Assembly (NCBI RefSeq): GCF_000147675.1
Contig: NZ_ADGQ01000062.1
Coordinates: 1 to 41,309, forward strand
Reading direction: 5' to 3'
Length of the DNA: 41,309 nt
Source: Peptostreptococcus stomatis DSM 17678
Lineage (GTDB): Bacteria > Bacillota > Clostridia > Peptostreptococcales > Peptostreptococcaceae
Shown: positions 18,464 through 28,867 of the stretch, piece after piece
How the letters are laid out: each line of letters opens with the position of its first letter
Numbering within the stretch: the first letter of the stretch is position 1
Position numbers and translations under genes: made by a program
Notes under the pieces: generated by a model
The model's database searches: none
Seen by the model: the letters and a program-made list of their open reading frames with translations, nothing else
Told to the model about the DNA's origin: nothing

Positions 18464-20134
18464 TTATACTTCCATAAGTATAGGTAGTATCATAGGATTT
18501 CTCTTTGTCTTTATATACAAGTACTCTTTCAATTCATCCTTGATAGTATTCTTGATATAAGCCCATTCCTTAATATTCTTTGCTTCACACTGCTTAAAGA
18601 TATTTAATACTATCTCCTTGGCCCCATCCATTAAGGTTTCAGATTCTCTTACATAAACAAAACCTCTTGATATAATATCTGGACCAGCAAGAATTCTTCC
18701 ATCTTCTTTTGAAAGTGTCACTACTATTGTCATTAAACCATCTTCTGATAGGTGCTTCCTGTCTCTTAGGACTATATTACCAACATCTCCTACTCCTAGA
18801 CCATCTATCAATACTCTACCAGATGGAACACGTCCATTCTTTCTAGCAGACTTCCTATCAACCTCCAAAATATCCCCATTCGATATTATGAATATATTGT
18901 CTGGGTCTGTTCCTACTCCCTTGGCCAATTCAGCATGTCTTTTCAACATCTTGTATTCACCGTGGACTGGTAGGAAGAACTTTGGTTTAGCTATAGCATG
19001 CATTAATTTCAATTCTTCCTGTCTTGCGTGTCCTGATACGTGTATGTCAGCTATATCGCTTGATACAACATCAGCACCCTTTTCAAGCAAGAAATTTATT
19101 ACCTTTGATACTGTTTTTTCATTTCCAGGGATCGGATGTGCAGAAATTATTACCAGGTCACCCTTCTTTATTTCTACTTTTTTGTGTTCTGAGTTAGCCA
19201 TTCTCGCCAAGGCTGACATTGGCTCTCCCTGGGATCCTGTCGTAATTATGACCAATTCATTATCCTTGTACTTATGGATAGAGTTAAGGTCTATAATGTG
19301 TTCATCTGTACTTAAATAACCAAGTTCCTTGGCTACACCTAAAATATTTACCATGGACCTACCAGATACGGCTACCTTCCTTCCATATACCTTAGCCACT
19401 TCGGCAATCTGCTGAAGCCTGTGTATATTAGAGGCAAAAGTTGCTACTATAATTCTACTATCCTGCGCCCTCTTAAAGAGGTTATCTAGACCCTCTCCTA
19501 CACTCTTTTCTGACATAGTTGAGCCTGGCTTATCTGCATTAGTAGAATCCGCCATCATCAGAAGAATCCCCTCTTCATCACTTATCTGGCATATTCTGTG
19601 TATATCCATCATCTGACCATCAATAGGTGTTAGGTCAATCTTAAAGTCACCTGTATGGAAAATTACACCCTGGTTAGTGTGGACAGCTATTGAATAGGCA
19701 TCTGGTATAGAGTGGTTTACCCTTATAAATTCAACCTGCATATTCTTTAACTTTATCTGCTGCCTTGGTCCCACTATATTTAACTTAGCATTTGTTATTC
19801 TATGTTCTTTTAATTTTACTCTAATCAGCTCTATACTAAGTGGTGAACCATAGACAGGCACATTAATCTTCTTTAGTAAATAAGGGATAGCCCCTATATG
19901 GTCCTCATGACCATGCGTTATAAATATACCCTTTACCTTGTTTATATTCCTCATCAGGTAAAGAATATCCGGTATTACTATATCAATACCCAGCAATTCA
20001 TCTTCTGGAAAGCTCAGTCCAGCATCAATTACTATAATCTCATCCTTATACTCTATGACGGTCATATTTTTCCCGATTTCATTAATACCGCCTAGAGGTA
20101 TAATTTTTATTATATCATTATTGTTTTTTGCCAA
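18464..20134 (-). CDS. rnjA: Ribonuclease J
   Basis: A 556-residue metallo-beta-lactamase/beta-CASP nuclease with 5'-3' exonuclease and endonuclease activity, central to mRNA decay and rRNA maturation in Firmicutes. The zinc motif HGHEDH is at 74-79, with later ligands in HTGDFKID and the beta-CASP motif around VSGHARQEEL. The length is normal for RNase J1. The start codon is TTG, following GGAG. Transcribed alone between a divergent promoter region and its own terminator. Confidence 0.95.
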   Translation of the reverse strand: MAKNNNDIIKIIPLGGINEIGKNMTVIEYKDEIIVIDAGLSFPEDELLGIDIVIPDILYLMRNINKVKGIFITHGHEDHIGAIPYLLKKINVPVYGSPLSIELIRVKLKEHRITNAKLNIVGPRQQIKLKNMQVEFIRVNHSIPDAYSIAVHTNQGVIFHTGDFKIDLTPIDGQMMDIHRICQISDEEGILLMMADSTNADKPGSTMSEKSVGEGLDNLFKRAQDSRIIVATFASNIHRLQQIAEVAKVYGRKVAVSGRSMVNILGVAKELGYLSTDEHIIDLNSIHKYKDNELVIITTGSQGEPMSALARMANSEHKKVEIKKGDLVIISAHPIPGNEKTVSKVINFLLEKGADVVSSDIADIHVSGHARQEELKLMHAIAKPKFFLPVHGEYKMLKRHAELAKGVGTDPDNIFIISNGDILEVDRKSARKNGRVPSGRVLIDGLGVGDVGNIVLRDRKHLSEDGLMTIVVTLSKEDGRILAGPDIISRGFVYVRESETLMDGAKEIVLNIFKQCEAKNIKEWAYIKNTIKDELKEYLYIKTKRNPMILPILMEV

Positions 20135-20229
20135 AATTTATCTCCTTTACTTTTATTTTTCACGAACACAAAACATCTATATACTATAATACCACAAAAA
20201 TCCCCTTTTTAAATACTTTTTTCCAATTA

Positions 20230-20259
20230 TCTACATAGGAGACCTATTTATGGTATAAT
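20230..20259 (+). promoter_or_regulatory. Promoter of the YdjM-type gene
   Basis: TCTACA (20230-20235), an 18-bp spacer and TATAAT (20254-20259) on the plus strand, about 57 bp before the ATG. Confidence 0.45.
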
Positions 20260-20315
20260 TTATAAATATATTTATGCTATAGATAAATTAGTATTTTTCA
20301 TAGAAAGGTTTATTA

Positions 20316-21065
20316 ATGAGAAGTAGAACACACTTAATAGCTGGGACCATGGCAACCCTAGAAATTTCACTCTTATGTGGTTTACCAATCAGTCCCCTAA
20401 CCATACCCGTGGCTATGGCATGCTCAGTAATGTCTGATATAGACGAGGCCAATTCAAATGTACTAAACAAGTTAATAAGTAAGGATTCGACTAGGAATAT
20501 ACATTCAGTGATACTTTTTTTATTTGCTATTATATCATTTTATATGTATCAAAAGACAGGTTTAAACCTCTATATGGCAACTATTTTTGCCCTGGTATTT
20601 ACCCTATTGGCATCGAGATGGCTTACTTCCAACCTGGTTCGTTCACTGGTAATATCAGCTGTATTCTTTCTTATAGGGGCAAGCATGTACTTGCATAATT
20701 TTAATATTGGTTATACCCTATTTACACTTTTGATAGGTGTTTATCCCCTATTGAAACACAGGGGTATCAGCCATAGCCTACTGGCCCTTGCCATAATATT
20801 TCTAATATTCACCTGTATAGAAAAAGGTGGTGGCCCTTCAAATTTGGCCTATCCTGCCAGTATTGCCTATGCCAGCCACCTGGTCTTTGATATGACGACA
20901 AAGAGGGGTGTCGCCCTTTTTCTTCCATTTAGTGAGAAATACTACAGGTTTGCTAACCTAAAAGTAGGTTCCCTACTTTCAAACCTTGTTGAAAAGATAG
21001 TGATTTTAGCCCTGGCCATCCTATTATTGGTCACTTTAGCCTATAGGTATAAATTTAATTTCTAA
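20316..21065 (+). CDS. YdjM-type membrane-bound metal-dependent hydrolase
   Basis: A 249-residue protein with several hydrophobic segments and the conserved features of the YdjM/DUF457 family: an N-terminal RTHLIAGTM with its histidine, the acidic motif SDIDEANS, the central KHRGISHSLLAL, and a later ASHLVFDMTTKRG. E. coli YdjM is LexA-regulated; the biochemical activity of the family is not established. It stands between divergent rnjA and downstream guaB on the same strand, but guaB has its own promoter. Confidence 0.8.
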   Translation: MRSRTHLIAGTMATLEISLLCGLPISPLTIPVAMACSVMSDIDEANSNVLNKLISKDSTRNIHSVILFLFAIISFYMYQKTGLNLYMATIFALVFTLLASRWLTSNLVRSLVISAVFFLIGASMYLHNFNIGYTLFTLLIGVYPLLKHRGISHSLLALAIIFLIFTCIEKGGGPSNLAYPASIAYASHLVFDMTTKRGVALFLPFSEKYYRFANLKVGSLLSNLVEKIVILALAILLLVTLAYRYKFNF

Positions 21066-21124
21066 TACGGACCTTTTATTGGTCATATTTTTATTATTTG
21101 CTTTTATATGACATAAAAATTTGT

Positions 21125-21130
21125 TATAAT
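21125..21130 (+). promoter_or_regulatory. Possible second, extended -10 upstream of guaB
   Basis: TGTTATAAT upstream of the main guaB promoter is an extended -10 without a clear -35. It could be a weaker second start. Confidence 0.3.
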
Positions 21131-21144
21131 ATATTCATGTATTA

Positions 21145-21173
21145 TTGACTTTAGGTATTTTAAGTGCTATACT
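21145..21173 (+). promoter_or_regulatory. Main guaB promoter
   Basis: TTGACT (21145-21150), a 17-bp spacer and TATACT (21168-21173) preceded by TGC. The leader is about 80 nt; I see no purine riboswitch in it. Confidence 0.65.
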
Positions 21174-21259
21174 AGTTCTTATTTTATACCATATATTTTT
21201 TATTTTTAAATATATTAGGTCTAAGCAAGTAAATATAATTTTTAAGGAGATGATAATTA

Positions 21260-22759
21260 ATGGCTTTTTATTTCGATGATCCATCTAGGACATTTAGTGA
21301 ATATTTGTTAGTACCAGGATTCTCGTCAGTTGATTGTGTACCGGCAAATGTAAGTCTAGAAACACCCGTGGTTAAATTCAAGAAGGGAGAAGAACCTGCA
21401 ATAAAGATGAATATACCTCTAGTATCTGCCATCATGCAGTCGGTTTCTGATGACAAAATGGCTATAGCCCTTGCTAAGGAAGGTGGAATATCATTCATTT
21501 ACGGTTCTCAGTCAATCGAAAGCCAGGCAGCAATGGTTGCAAGAGTTAAAATGCATAAGGCTGGTTTTGTAGTCAGTGACTCAAACCTAACACCTGATAA
21601 TACCCTGGCAGATATCCTAGCCCTAAAGGAAAAGACTGGTCATTCAACAGTTGCAATAACTGATGATGGGACTGCAAATGGAAAACTACTGGGTATAGTT
21701 GCAAGTAGGGACTACAGGGTTAGCAGGATGTCACCTGACACTAAGGTTGCAGATTTTATGACACCATTGGAACAAATAGTATCTGCTCCTAAAGACGTGA
21801 CTTTAAAAGAAGCCAACAATATCATATGGGACAACAAGTTAAACTCTCTTCCAATAGTTGATGAAGAAGGTAAGCTAGTATATATGGTATTCAGAAAGGA
21901 CTACGATTCACACAAGGAAAATCCTCTTGAGCTACATGATAGCCTAAAGAGGTATGTGGTTGGTGCCGGTATTAATACCAGAGACTATGCTGAAAGAGTT
22001 CCTGCCCTATTAGAGGCTGGAGTAGATATCCTATGTATTGACTCTTCTGAAGGTCATTCAGAATGGCAGGCTACAACTATAGCTTGGATAAGAGAAACAT
22101 ATGGAGATAGTGTTAAGATTGGTGCTGGTAATGTAGTTGACAGGGAAGGTTTCAGATTCTTGGCTGAGGCTGGAGCTGACTTTATAAAGATTGGTATCGG
22201 TGGTGGTTCTATCTGTATTACAAGAGAACAAAAGGGTATCGGTCGTGGTCAGGCAACTTCAGTTATCGATGTGGCCAAGGCTAGAAATGAGTATTTTGAA
22301 GAAACAGGTATATATATCCCTATCTGCTCAGATGGTGGTATAGTTTATGACCATCATATAACTCTTGCCCTTGCTATGGGTTCTGACTTTGTAATGTTGG
22401 GTAGGTACTTCTCTAGATTTGATGAATCTCCTACAAACAAGGTAAATATAAATGGTGCCTACATGAAGGAATACTGGGGTGAAGGTTCTGCTAGGGCTAG
22501 AAACTGGCAGAGGTATGACCTGGGTGGAGACAAGAAACTTTCATTTGAAGAAGGCGTTGACTCTTATGTTCCATATGCGGGTTCTCTTAAGGATAATGTT
22601 GGTCTTACCCTTTCAAAGGTTAGGTCAACAATGTGTAACTGTGGTGCCCTATCAATAGCAGAATTACAAAAGAAGGCTAAGCTAACAGTTGTATCTGCAA
22701 CTTCTATAGTAGAAGGTGGAGCCCACGACGTCTTGTTAAAGGACAACAGAAACTTATAG
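21260..22759 (+). CDS. guaB: Inosine-5'-monophosphate dehydrogenase, parabasalid-like type
   Basis: A 499-residue enzyme that oxidises IMP to XMP with NAD+, the committed step of GMP synthesis. A TIM barrel is interrupted by two CBS domains (about 105-215). The catalytic loop [11 protein letters not shown] carries Cys319, and the mobile flap has Arg418-Tyr419 (NWQRYDLGG). It also has the GFSSVDCVP opening. As I recall the Tritrichomonas foetus IMPDH, these residues have the same numbers (C319, R418, Y419) and the segments [19 protein letters not shown] and [12 protein letters not shown] are nearly identical. It therefore belongs to that clade rather than the common bacterial GuaB group. The ATG follows AAGGAG. 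Single gene with its own promoter and terminator. Confidence 0.95.
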   Translation: MAFYFDDPSRTFSEYLLVPGFSSVDCVPANVSLETPVVKFKKGEEPAIKMNIPLVSAIMQSVSDDKMAIALAKEGGISFIYGSQSIESQAAMVARVKMHKAGFVVSDSNLTPDNTLADILALKEKTGHSTVAITDDGTANGKLLGIVASRDYRVSRMSPDTKVADFMTPLEQIVSAPKDVTLKEANNIIWDNKLNSLPIVDEEGKLVYMVFRKDYDSHKENPLELHDSLKRYVVGAGINTRDYAERVPALLEAGVDILCIDSSEGHSEWQATTIAWIRETYGDSVKIGAGNVVDREGFRFLAEAGADFIKIGIGGGSICITREQKGIGRGQATSVIDVAKARNEYFEETGIYIPICSDGGIVYDHHITLALAMGSDFVMLGRYFSRFDESPTNKVNINGAYMKEYWGEGSARARNWQRYDLGGDKKLSFEEGVDSYVPYAGSLKDNVGLTLSKVRSTMCNCGALSIAELQKKAKLTVVSATSIVEGGAHDVLLKDNRNL

Positions 22760-22811
22760 TATTAATTCAATTATGAATATATAATGTCTAGGATAAAAAT
22801 ATCCTAATAAG

Positions 22812-22859
22812 GGGTCAGGTTTTGTTTATTGCAAATAATACCTGGCCCTCTTTATTTTT
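22812..22859 (+). terminator. Terminator of guaB
   Basis: GGGTCAGGT (22812-22820) pairs with ACCTGGCCC (22840-22848) with one wobble, followed by TCTTTATTTTT. A smaller hairpin (TAGGATA/TATCCTA, about 22792-22806) precedes it. Nothing else is seen in 22760-23023. Confidence 0.75.
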
Positions 22860-23023
22860 ATTCACCAATAATTCACCCCTTAAAATATAAGACACCAATC
22901 ATTATGAGATTTTAAAATAAATAAAAAAGCGCTGATAGGACACCAGACTTTTTACTAACTTCATTAAAGCCCTTAATCACTAGCAACGCTATACTATTTA
23001 TTAATAAAAATGGATCACAAAAA

Positions 23024-24073
23024 CTAGAACTTCATCTGCTCTTCTTCTTTTGAACTAGAGGCAACTTCTACACCATCTATTGGTAGACCGTAGTATTCTC
23101 TAACCTTAGCCTCTATTTCAGCTGCTATGTCTTCGTTTTCTTCTAGGAAGTTCTTAGAGTTTTCTCTACCCTGTCCCATTTTTTCATCATTGTAGCTATA
23201 CCAAGCACCAGCCTTCTTTATTACATCGATTCCTACAGCTACATCTAAAAGATCTCCTGACTTAGATATACCCGTACCATACATAATATCGAACTCAATC
23301 TGCTTGAATGGTGGGGCGACCTTGTTCTTTACAATCTTTATCCTTGTCCTATTACCAAGTATCTTGTCACCCTGCTTTATAGAGTCAACCCTTCTAACCT
23401 CTATTCTCATTGTAGAGAAGAACTTTAAGGCCCTACCACCTGTAGTAGTTTCAGGATTACCAAACATAACCCCTACCTTTTCTCTCAACTGGTTGATAAA
23501 GATAACTACACAGTTAGATTTCTTGATTGAACCAGTCAACTTTCTAAGTGCCTGTGACATCAGTCTGGCCTGTAAGCCAACGTGTGAATCTCCCATATCA
23601 CCTTCAATTTCAGCCTTTGGTACAAGGGCTGCAACAGAGTCTATAACTAAAATGTCTATTGCCCCAGACCTGATTAAGGATTCTGCTATATCAAGGGCCT
23701 GTTCACCGGTATCTGGTTGGGAAATTATTAGATTGTCTACATCTACACCCAAAGACCTGGCATAAACTGGGTCTAAGGCATGTTCTGCATCTATAAAGGC
23801 TGCAATACCATTTCTCTTCTGGGCTTCTGCTATACAGTGTAGGGTTACTGTTGTCTTACCTGAAGATTCTGGTCCGTATACTTCTATTATTCTTCCCCTA
23901 GGTAGACCTCCAACTCCTGCTGCTATATCCAGGCCTATTACACCTGTAGGTATAGAATCAACATCTAAACCTGTAGTTTCACCTAGCTTCATTACGGAGC
24001 CTTTACCGTGTTCTTTTTCAATTTTCTTTAAGGCCTCGTTTAAAGCCTCCATTTTATTATTATCAATAGTCAT
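23024..24073 (-). CDS. recA: Recombinase RecA
   Basis: A 349-residue DNA-dependent ATPase that forms filaments on single-stranded DNA, drives strand exchange and triggers LexA self-cleavage. Walker A GPESSGKT (67-74), Walker B region [13 protein letters not shown]1/L2 loops including the [14 protein letters not shown] segment, and a short acidic C-terminus. The ATG follows AAAGGG. It has its own promoter overlapped by a LexA-type box. In many clostridia cinA sits between pgsA and recA; here only a 289-bp gap separates them. Confidence 0.98.
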   Translation of the reverse strand: MTIDNNKMEALNEALKKIEKEHGKGSVMKLGETTGLDVDSIPTGVIGLDIAAGVGGLPRGRIIEVYGPESSGKTTVTLHCIAEAQKRNGIAAFIDAEHALDPVYARSLGVDVDNLIISQPDTGEQALDIAESLIRSGAIDILVIDSVAALVPKAEIEGDMGDSHVGLQARLMSQALRKLTGSIKKSNCVVIFINQLREKVGVMFGNPETTTGGRALKFFSTMRIEVRRVDSIKQGDKILGNRTRIKIVKNKVAPPFKQIEFDIMYGTGISKSGDLLDVAVGIDVIKKAGAWYSYNDEKMGQGRENSKNFLEENEDIAAEIEAKVREYYGLPIDGVEVASSSKEEEQMKF

Positions 24074-24117
24074 ATTATTACCCTTTCCATCAATTAAACA
24101 TATGTTCTTGTAGCTTT

Positions 24118-24146
24118 ATTATATAATAAGTGGTTGACATAGTCAA
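24118..24146 (-). promoter_or_regulatory. recA promoter
   Basis: TTGACT (24146-24141), a 17-bp spacer and TATAAT (24123-24118) on the minus strand, about 45 bp before the start codon. A near-consensus sigma-A promoter. Confidence 0.75.
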
Positions 24147-24159
24147 GAACAATTGTTCT
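24146..24159. promoter_or_regulatory. LexA (SOS) box at recA
   Basis: AGAACAATTGTTCT is a perfect palindrome matching the Firmicute LexA core GAAC-N4-GTTC. It abuts the recA -35, so bound LexA would block the promoter until DNA damage. Confidence 0.75.
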
Positions 24160-24362
24160 TTTTTGTCCATCATAAGTAAAATAATAAAACTATGTCGTAT
24201 GGCTTACGATATAAGCCTAGTCCTTTCTGTAAGTTTATAGGCAAATTTATAAAAATATGCAAATACCCAGGTTTATTTTCTATATCAATGTATAAGCTTG
24301 CTACTAAATTTCTATATCCAATTTGGCCTAAGTATAAACCAGTCATATAAGCCCTTTACTAA

Positions 24363-24902
24363 TTATCTATCTTCAAATAATTCCTTGTTCTTTGAGAAAT
24401 ATTCATATCCAGAATATAGGGTAAGTATAGCTGCTATATATATTAACACTGTTCCTACCTTCAAAATTAGACTTGCATCCATATGGGCTCCCAAAAGTAA
24501 GAATACTATGGCTAACATCTGGGTTACAGTCTTTAATTTACCACTATTACCAGCTGCTATAACCTTACCATCAGCTGCTGCTATAGCCCTCATTATGCTT
24601 ACCGCTAGTTCCCTGGCAACTATAACCACAACTATCCAAGCTGGAACCAGGCCTGGCTTTATCATGCAAGTCAAGGCTGCTATCACAAGGAGCTTGTCTG
24701 CCAATGGATCCATAAATTTCCCAAAATCAGTAACTAAGTTATGTTTCCTAGCTATCCTACCATCTAAAGCATCTGTAATAGCTGCTACGGCAAATATAAT
24801 TAGAGAAATCAAGTACTTGCCCGGTATCTGTAGGTAGATAAATAGCATAAATAGTGGAACCATGCATATTCTGAAAACTGTCAATTTATTAGGTAAATTC
24901 AT
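24363..24902 (-). CDS. pgsA: CDP-diacylglycerol--glycerol-3-phosphate 3-phosphatidyltransferase
   Basis: A 179-residue membrane enzyme that makes phosphatidylglycerophosphate, the precursor of phosphatidylglycerol and cardiolipin. The CDP-alcohol phosphotransferase signature is complete: DALDGRIAR (44-52), then G61, D65 and D69 in DFGKFMDPLAD. Several hydrophobic helices follow. The ATG follows AGGAGGG. It lies 19 bp after rimO in the M16-ftsK-rimO-pgsA operon and is its last gene. Confidence 0.95.
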   Translation of the reverse strand: MNLPNKLTVFRICMVPLFMLFIYLQIPGKYLISLIIFAVAAITDALDGRIARKHNLVTDFGKFMDPLADKLLVIAALTCMIKPGLVPAWIVVVIVARELAVSIMRAIAAADGKVIAAGNSGKLKTVTQMLAIVFLLLGAHMDASLILKVGTVLIYIAAILTLYSGYEYFSKNKELFEDR

Positions 24903-24921
24903 CCCATACCCTCCTTAAAAA

Positions 24922-26244
24922 CTACTGACCTTCTGGACAACCCTTTAGGTCGTATTCAAAGGCTTCTTTTACTACTACATTGACAAAATCTCCTATTTCA
25001 AGACTTTGTCTAGAGTCAACATATATGACGCTGTCAATATCTTCTGCATCACATTGAGTCCTCCCTATATATAGGTTATCATCAACCTGGTCTTCAATCA
25101 AGACCTTGTAAGTTTTTCCTATCTTTTTACGGTTCAGTTCTTCTGATATGGCCTGCTGAACCATCATTAACCTTTGTAGACGTTCTTCCTTTACCCCCTG
25201 ACTTAGGTGACCATCTAACCTGTCAGCCGGCGTATCTTCTTCTCTGGAATAGGTAAAGGCCCCCATCCTGTCTAGTTTCATCTCCTTAACAAAGTCTATC
25301 AGGTCCTCAAAGTCTTCGTCAGTTTCACCTGGGAAGCCCACTATAAAGGTAGTTCTGATTGTTGCATCAGGCACCCTTGACCTAATCATGTCAACCTTGT
25401 CCTTTAGCTCCTGGCGACTAGTCTTCCTATTCATCAACTTAAGTATCCTGTCACTTGCATGCTGCATAGGTATATCAAAATAAGAACATATATTGTCATA
25501 CTTGGCAACCACATCAACAATTTCCTGGCTAATGCCCTCTGGATAAGAATACATAAACCTTATCCAATCAAAGCCTAACAAGGCCAAACCTTCTAACAAG
25601 CCTGCCAAGTCAGGTTTCCCATATATATCCCTACCATAGACACTAGTATCCTGGGCAATTACGACTAGCTCTTTGACACCAGCTTCCTTTAGTTTCTTTG
25701 CCTCTTCTAGGAGGTTTTCAAGCTTTCTTGACCTGTACTTACCCCTCAACTTAGGTATAATACAATAGGTACAATGGTTGTCACAGCCCTCCCCTATCTT
25801 CAGGTAGGCCAAATGGTCAGGGGTAGATACATACCTAGGCAAGTCTTCATTGAAGGTGAAATTAATATCTTCAATCAACCTTATACCGTCTCTCTCTGTC
25901 AGACCATCTACAACATCTGTTATATTTTGGTATGAGCCTGTTCCTACTATAGCATCTATTTCCGGTATTTCTTCCACCAGTTCATCAGGATACCTTTGTG
26001 CCAGACATCCTGACACTAGCAGGTAGCTAAGACTACCCTCATTTTTAAGGTTAGCATACTGGACAATAGAGTCTATTGACTCCTGCTTGGCAGATTCAAT
26101 GAAACCACATGTATTTACAATTACTATATCAGCATCATTATAGTCTCCAACAAGCTGGTGTCCATTTTTATTAAGGAGACCCAACATTATCTCGGCATCT
26201 ACCAAGTTTTTTGAGCATCCCAAAGATTCTAATGCTATCTTCAA
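24922..26244 (-). CDS. rimO: Ribosomal protein S12 methylthiotransferase RimO
   Basis: A radical-SAM enzyme that adds a methylthio group to an aspartate of ribosomal protein S12. The N-terminal domain has the three cluster cysteines (ESLGCSKN, NTCGF, SGCLAQRY). The radical-SAM motif is CDNHCTYC, and a TRAM domain forms the C-terminus. An upstream ATG at 26304 would add a non-homologous N-terminus and overlap ftsK. I choose TTG 26244, seven bases after GGAGG, because MKIALESLGC is the family's normal start (440 residues). Between ftsK and pgsA in the operon. Confidence 0.95.
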   Translation of the reverse strand: MKIALESLGCSKNLVDAEIMLGLLNKNGHQLVGDYNDADIVIVNTCGFIESAKQESIDSIVQYANLKNEGSLSYLLVSGCLAQRYPDELVEEIPEIDAIVGTGSYQNITDVVDGLTERDGIRLIEDINFTFNEDLPRYVSTPDHLAYLKIGEGCDNHCTYCIIPKLRGKYRSRKLENLLEEAKKLKEAGVKELVVIAQDTSVYGRDIYGKPDLAGLLEGLALLGFDWIRFMYSYPEGISQEIVDVVAKYDNICSYFDIPMQHASDRILKLMNRKTSRQELKDKVDMIRSRVPDATIRTTFIVGFPGETDEDFEDLIDFVKEMKLDRMGAFTYSREEDTPADRLDGHLSQGVKEERLQRLMMVQQAISEELNRKKIGKTYKVLIEDQVDDNLYIGRTQCDAEDIDSVIYVDSRQSLEIGDFVNVVVKEAFEYDLKGCPEGQ

Positions 26245-26293
26245 ATTACTTCCTCCATATCTCACAATATAGACTAGTAGCAAAAACTTGCTA

Positions 26294-28867
26294 CTAGTCT
26301 TCAAAAGCCGAAAGTTCCTCTTGACTAATTAAGACCTTCCTTGGCTTACTTCCTTCACTAGGGCCAACTATGCCCCTTTCTTCCATATTATCAATTAACC
26401 TGGCTGCCCTGTTAAAGCCTATCTTATACTTTCTCTGTAGCATAGAAGATGAGGCCTGACCATTGGCTACGACAAAGGTAATGGCATCATATAGGAGTTC
26501 ATCCTCATCACCACTTCTTTCAGTGTTTACACTTGAGATAGATTCCTCTATATCACCTGCATAAGAAATTTCTCCAGCTTCCTTTTTAACATAATCAATT
26601 ATATTTTCAGACTCGGCCTCTGATATAAAGGCCCCCTGAAGTCTGACAGGTTTTGCAGCCCCAAGTGGGTAGAATAGCATATCTCCCTTACCCAGAAGCT
26701 TCTCTGCCCCACCCATATCAAGTATAGTTCTAGAGTCTGTCTGCGATGAAACAGCAAAGGCAATCCTAGAAGGTATATTCGCCTTTATTACACCAGTTAT
26801 TACATCAACTGATGGCCTTTGCGTGGCTACAATTAGGTGCATACCTGCTGCCCTAGCCATCTGGGCCAGTCTGCAGATATGGTCTTCTACATCATTTGCA
26901 CTAACCATCATAAGGTCAGCCAACTCGTCTATAATTATAACTATCTTAGGCAGTGGATCATCAGACTTTTCATTGTAGGAACTGATATCCTTGACCTGAT
27001 TTTCAGCAAATAACTTGTACCTTCTGTTCATTTCGCTTACAGCCCAACCCAAGGCATTGGCTGCCTTCTTAGCATCTGTTACTACTGGTACCAATAGGTG
27101 GGGTATACCGTTGTAATTGGCCAACTCAACAACCTTAGGATCTATCAACATTAGTTTGACCTCATCAGGCTTGGCCTTGTACATGATGCTGGTAATAAGG
27201 GTATTTACACAAACTGACTTACCAGACCCGGTAGATCCTGCTATCAAAAGATGGGGCATCTTGCCTATATCACCAACAATTATCCTACCTGCAACATCCT
27301 TACCCAATCCCATAACCAGGGGTGACTTGAAGTTCTTAAACTCATCACTATCTATAATTTCCCTAACACTTACCATCTGTGATTCATCATTTGGTACCTC
27401 TATACCTATAGCACTCTTGCCTGGTATTGGGGCCTCCATCCTAATACTCTTGGCTGCAAGGCTAAGGGCAATATCATCAGTTAGGTTGACAATCTTGCTG
27501 ACCTTGACTCCTGGATTAGGCTGAATTTCATATCTTGTAATTGTAGGCCCTACAGTAACCTGGTTGATATTGGCGTCTACACCAAAGTCCCTCAGGGTCT
27601 TTTCCAACCTACGTGCATTTTCTAATACCTTATGCTTGGACTTTTTATCTCCACCACCAGCTAGCTTGTTCAAAAGTGAGATTGGTGGCATCTTATAGTT
27701 TTTATATTTTTCGTGTTCATTTTCCGGAATTAACTTATCATCCTCTTCCACATAGGTCTTACTAGTTGGAATATGTCCCATCTTAACATCTTCTGTTAGA
27801 CCAGTCATCTTTCTCTTAGGCAAAGATGACCCACTAATCATAAGATCTGACTCCTGCCCCAGTCCAAGTGTATCTTCTTCATCATCTAACTGTAGTAGCT
27901 TGTTAGACCTCTTATTAGATAGGTCCTCATCTTCCTTGGTGACCAAACCATCTATTATAGGTTCTTCCTTTTGCATCTGCTGGAGAATCTCTAAGTCTGA
28001 TAGGCCCTGGGTACCCTCTAGGATTTCCAGGTAGTCGTCTTCTGCCTTGTTAAAACCTACTATCTTTATAGTCTTGTCATCATCAACTTCTTCTTCGTAG
28101 TCTTCAACTTCCTCATTCTTGTGGAACTTGTCCCTAATCCTTTCAAAGAAGCCGGTCTTGTTTAACATAGTCTTGTCATCCACGCCATCAATTTTGGCCT
28201 TCTTACCAAACTTAGTCCTAATCTTGTTGATAATATTACTAGAATCTTTAGGATTTTTGATATAGGCAATTATATCCTTAACCGAAATCTCGAAGAAATA
28301 AAGTATTGTCAATATAGTTGCAAATATAGTCAAGAGCCAGGCACCAACAAAACCTAATAAATGACTAAGTAGGTAGGTCAATATAGATGGTATCAGGCCG
28401 ACACCCTCTCTTGATACCCCTATCTTGACTATATCCTGTATCATATCTAGACTAAATGGGCTCTCAGATGGCGTCCTTGCATAGTTGATCAGGCCATAAT
28501 AGATGACAATAAATAAGACAAATATATAAAAGATCTTAGTCTTCTTTAACCTGTCTATCTTTTCATTACCCTCTAGAATACCTGTAATTCCCATGACCAC
28601 CATTGTCAATGGTATTAGCATGGCCAGGCCTCCAAACATGCCCTTGCATAATAATTGTATTATCCTCGGTATTAGGGCACTTGATGATGACATCAGACCA
28701 TAGGCAAAGAAAAGCCCTAGAAAAACCAGTATCAAATATTGGTATTCCCCATTTATCCTAAGACCTGTCTTTCCTTTTTTGTTCTGTTTTCTACTTTTCT
28801 TATTTTTAACAGGCTTGGCTGGTGGTCCAGACCTCCTGCCAGGCTGTCTACTATTTTTACTAGGCAT
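26294..28867 (-). CDS. ftsK: DNA translocase FtsK/SpoIIIE
   Basis: An 857-residue septal DNA pump that moves chromosome ends through the closing septum. The basic N-terminus is followed by about four membrane helices (40-190), an acidic linker (250-390), then the RecA-like motor with Walker A GSTGSGKS (544-551) and Walker [12 protein letters not shown]. The C-terminal gamma winged helix (about 790-850), which reads the orienting DNA sequences, is complete. The ATG shares one base with the stop of the M16 gene (TAATG), so the two are coupled. It may serve as FtsK, SpoIIIE or both; sporulation cannot be judged here. Confidence 0.95.
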   Translation of the reverse strand: MPSKNSRQPGRRSGPPAKPVKNKKSRKQNKKGKTGLRINGEYQYLILVFLGLFFAYGLMSSSSALIPRIIQLLCKGMFGGLAMLIPLTMVVMGITGILEGNEKIDRLKKTKIFYIFVLFIVIYYGLINYARTPSESPFSLDMIQDIVKIGVSREGVGLIPSILTYLLSHLLGFVGAWLLTIFATILTILYFFEISVKDIIAYIKNPKDSSNIINKIRTKFGKKAKIDGVDDKTMLNKTGFFERIRDKFHKNEEVEDYEEEVDDDKTIKIVGFNKAEDDYLEILEGTQGLSDLEILQQMQKEEPIIDGLVTKEDEDLSNKRSNKLLQLDDEEDTLGLGQESDLMISGSSLPKRKMTGLTEDVKMGHIPTSKTYVEEDDKLIPENEHEKYKNYKMPPISLLNKLAGGGDKKSKHKVLENARRLEKTLRDFGVDANINQVTVGPTITRYEIQPNPGVKVSKIVNLTDDIALSLAAKSIRMEAPIPGKSAIGIEVPNDESQMVSVREIIDSDEFKNFKSPLVMGLGKDVAGRIIVGDIGKMPHLLIAGSTGSGKSVCVNTLITSIMYKAKPDEVKLMLIDPKVVELANYNGIPHLLVPVVTDAKKAANALGWAVSEMNRRYKLFAENQVKDISSYNEKSDDPLPKIVIIIDELADLMMVSANDVEDHICRLAQMARAAGMHLIVATQRPSVDVITGVIKANIPSRIAFAVSSQTDSRTILDMGGAEKLLGKGDMLFYPLGAAKPVRLQGAFISEAESENIIDYVKKEAGEISYAGDIEESISSVNTERSGDEDELLYDAITFVVANGQASSSMLQRKYKIGFNRAARLIDNMEERGIVGPSEGSKPRKVLISQEELSAFED

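Noticed and set aside
24201-24217. GGCTT/AAGCC hairpin after pgsA as terminator
   Set aside because: Only five base pairs and no adjacent T-tract on the minus strand.
24298-24837. A 179-residue plus-strand reading frame opposite pgsA
   Set aside because: It is the shadow of pgsA, whose catalytic motif is complete on the minus strand.
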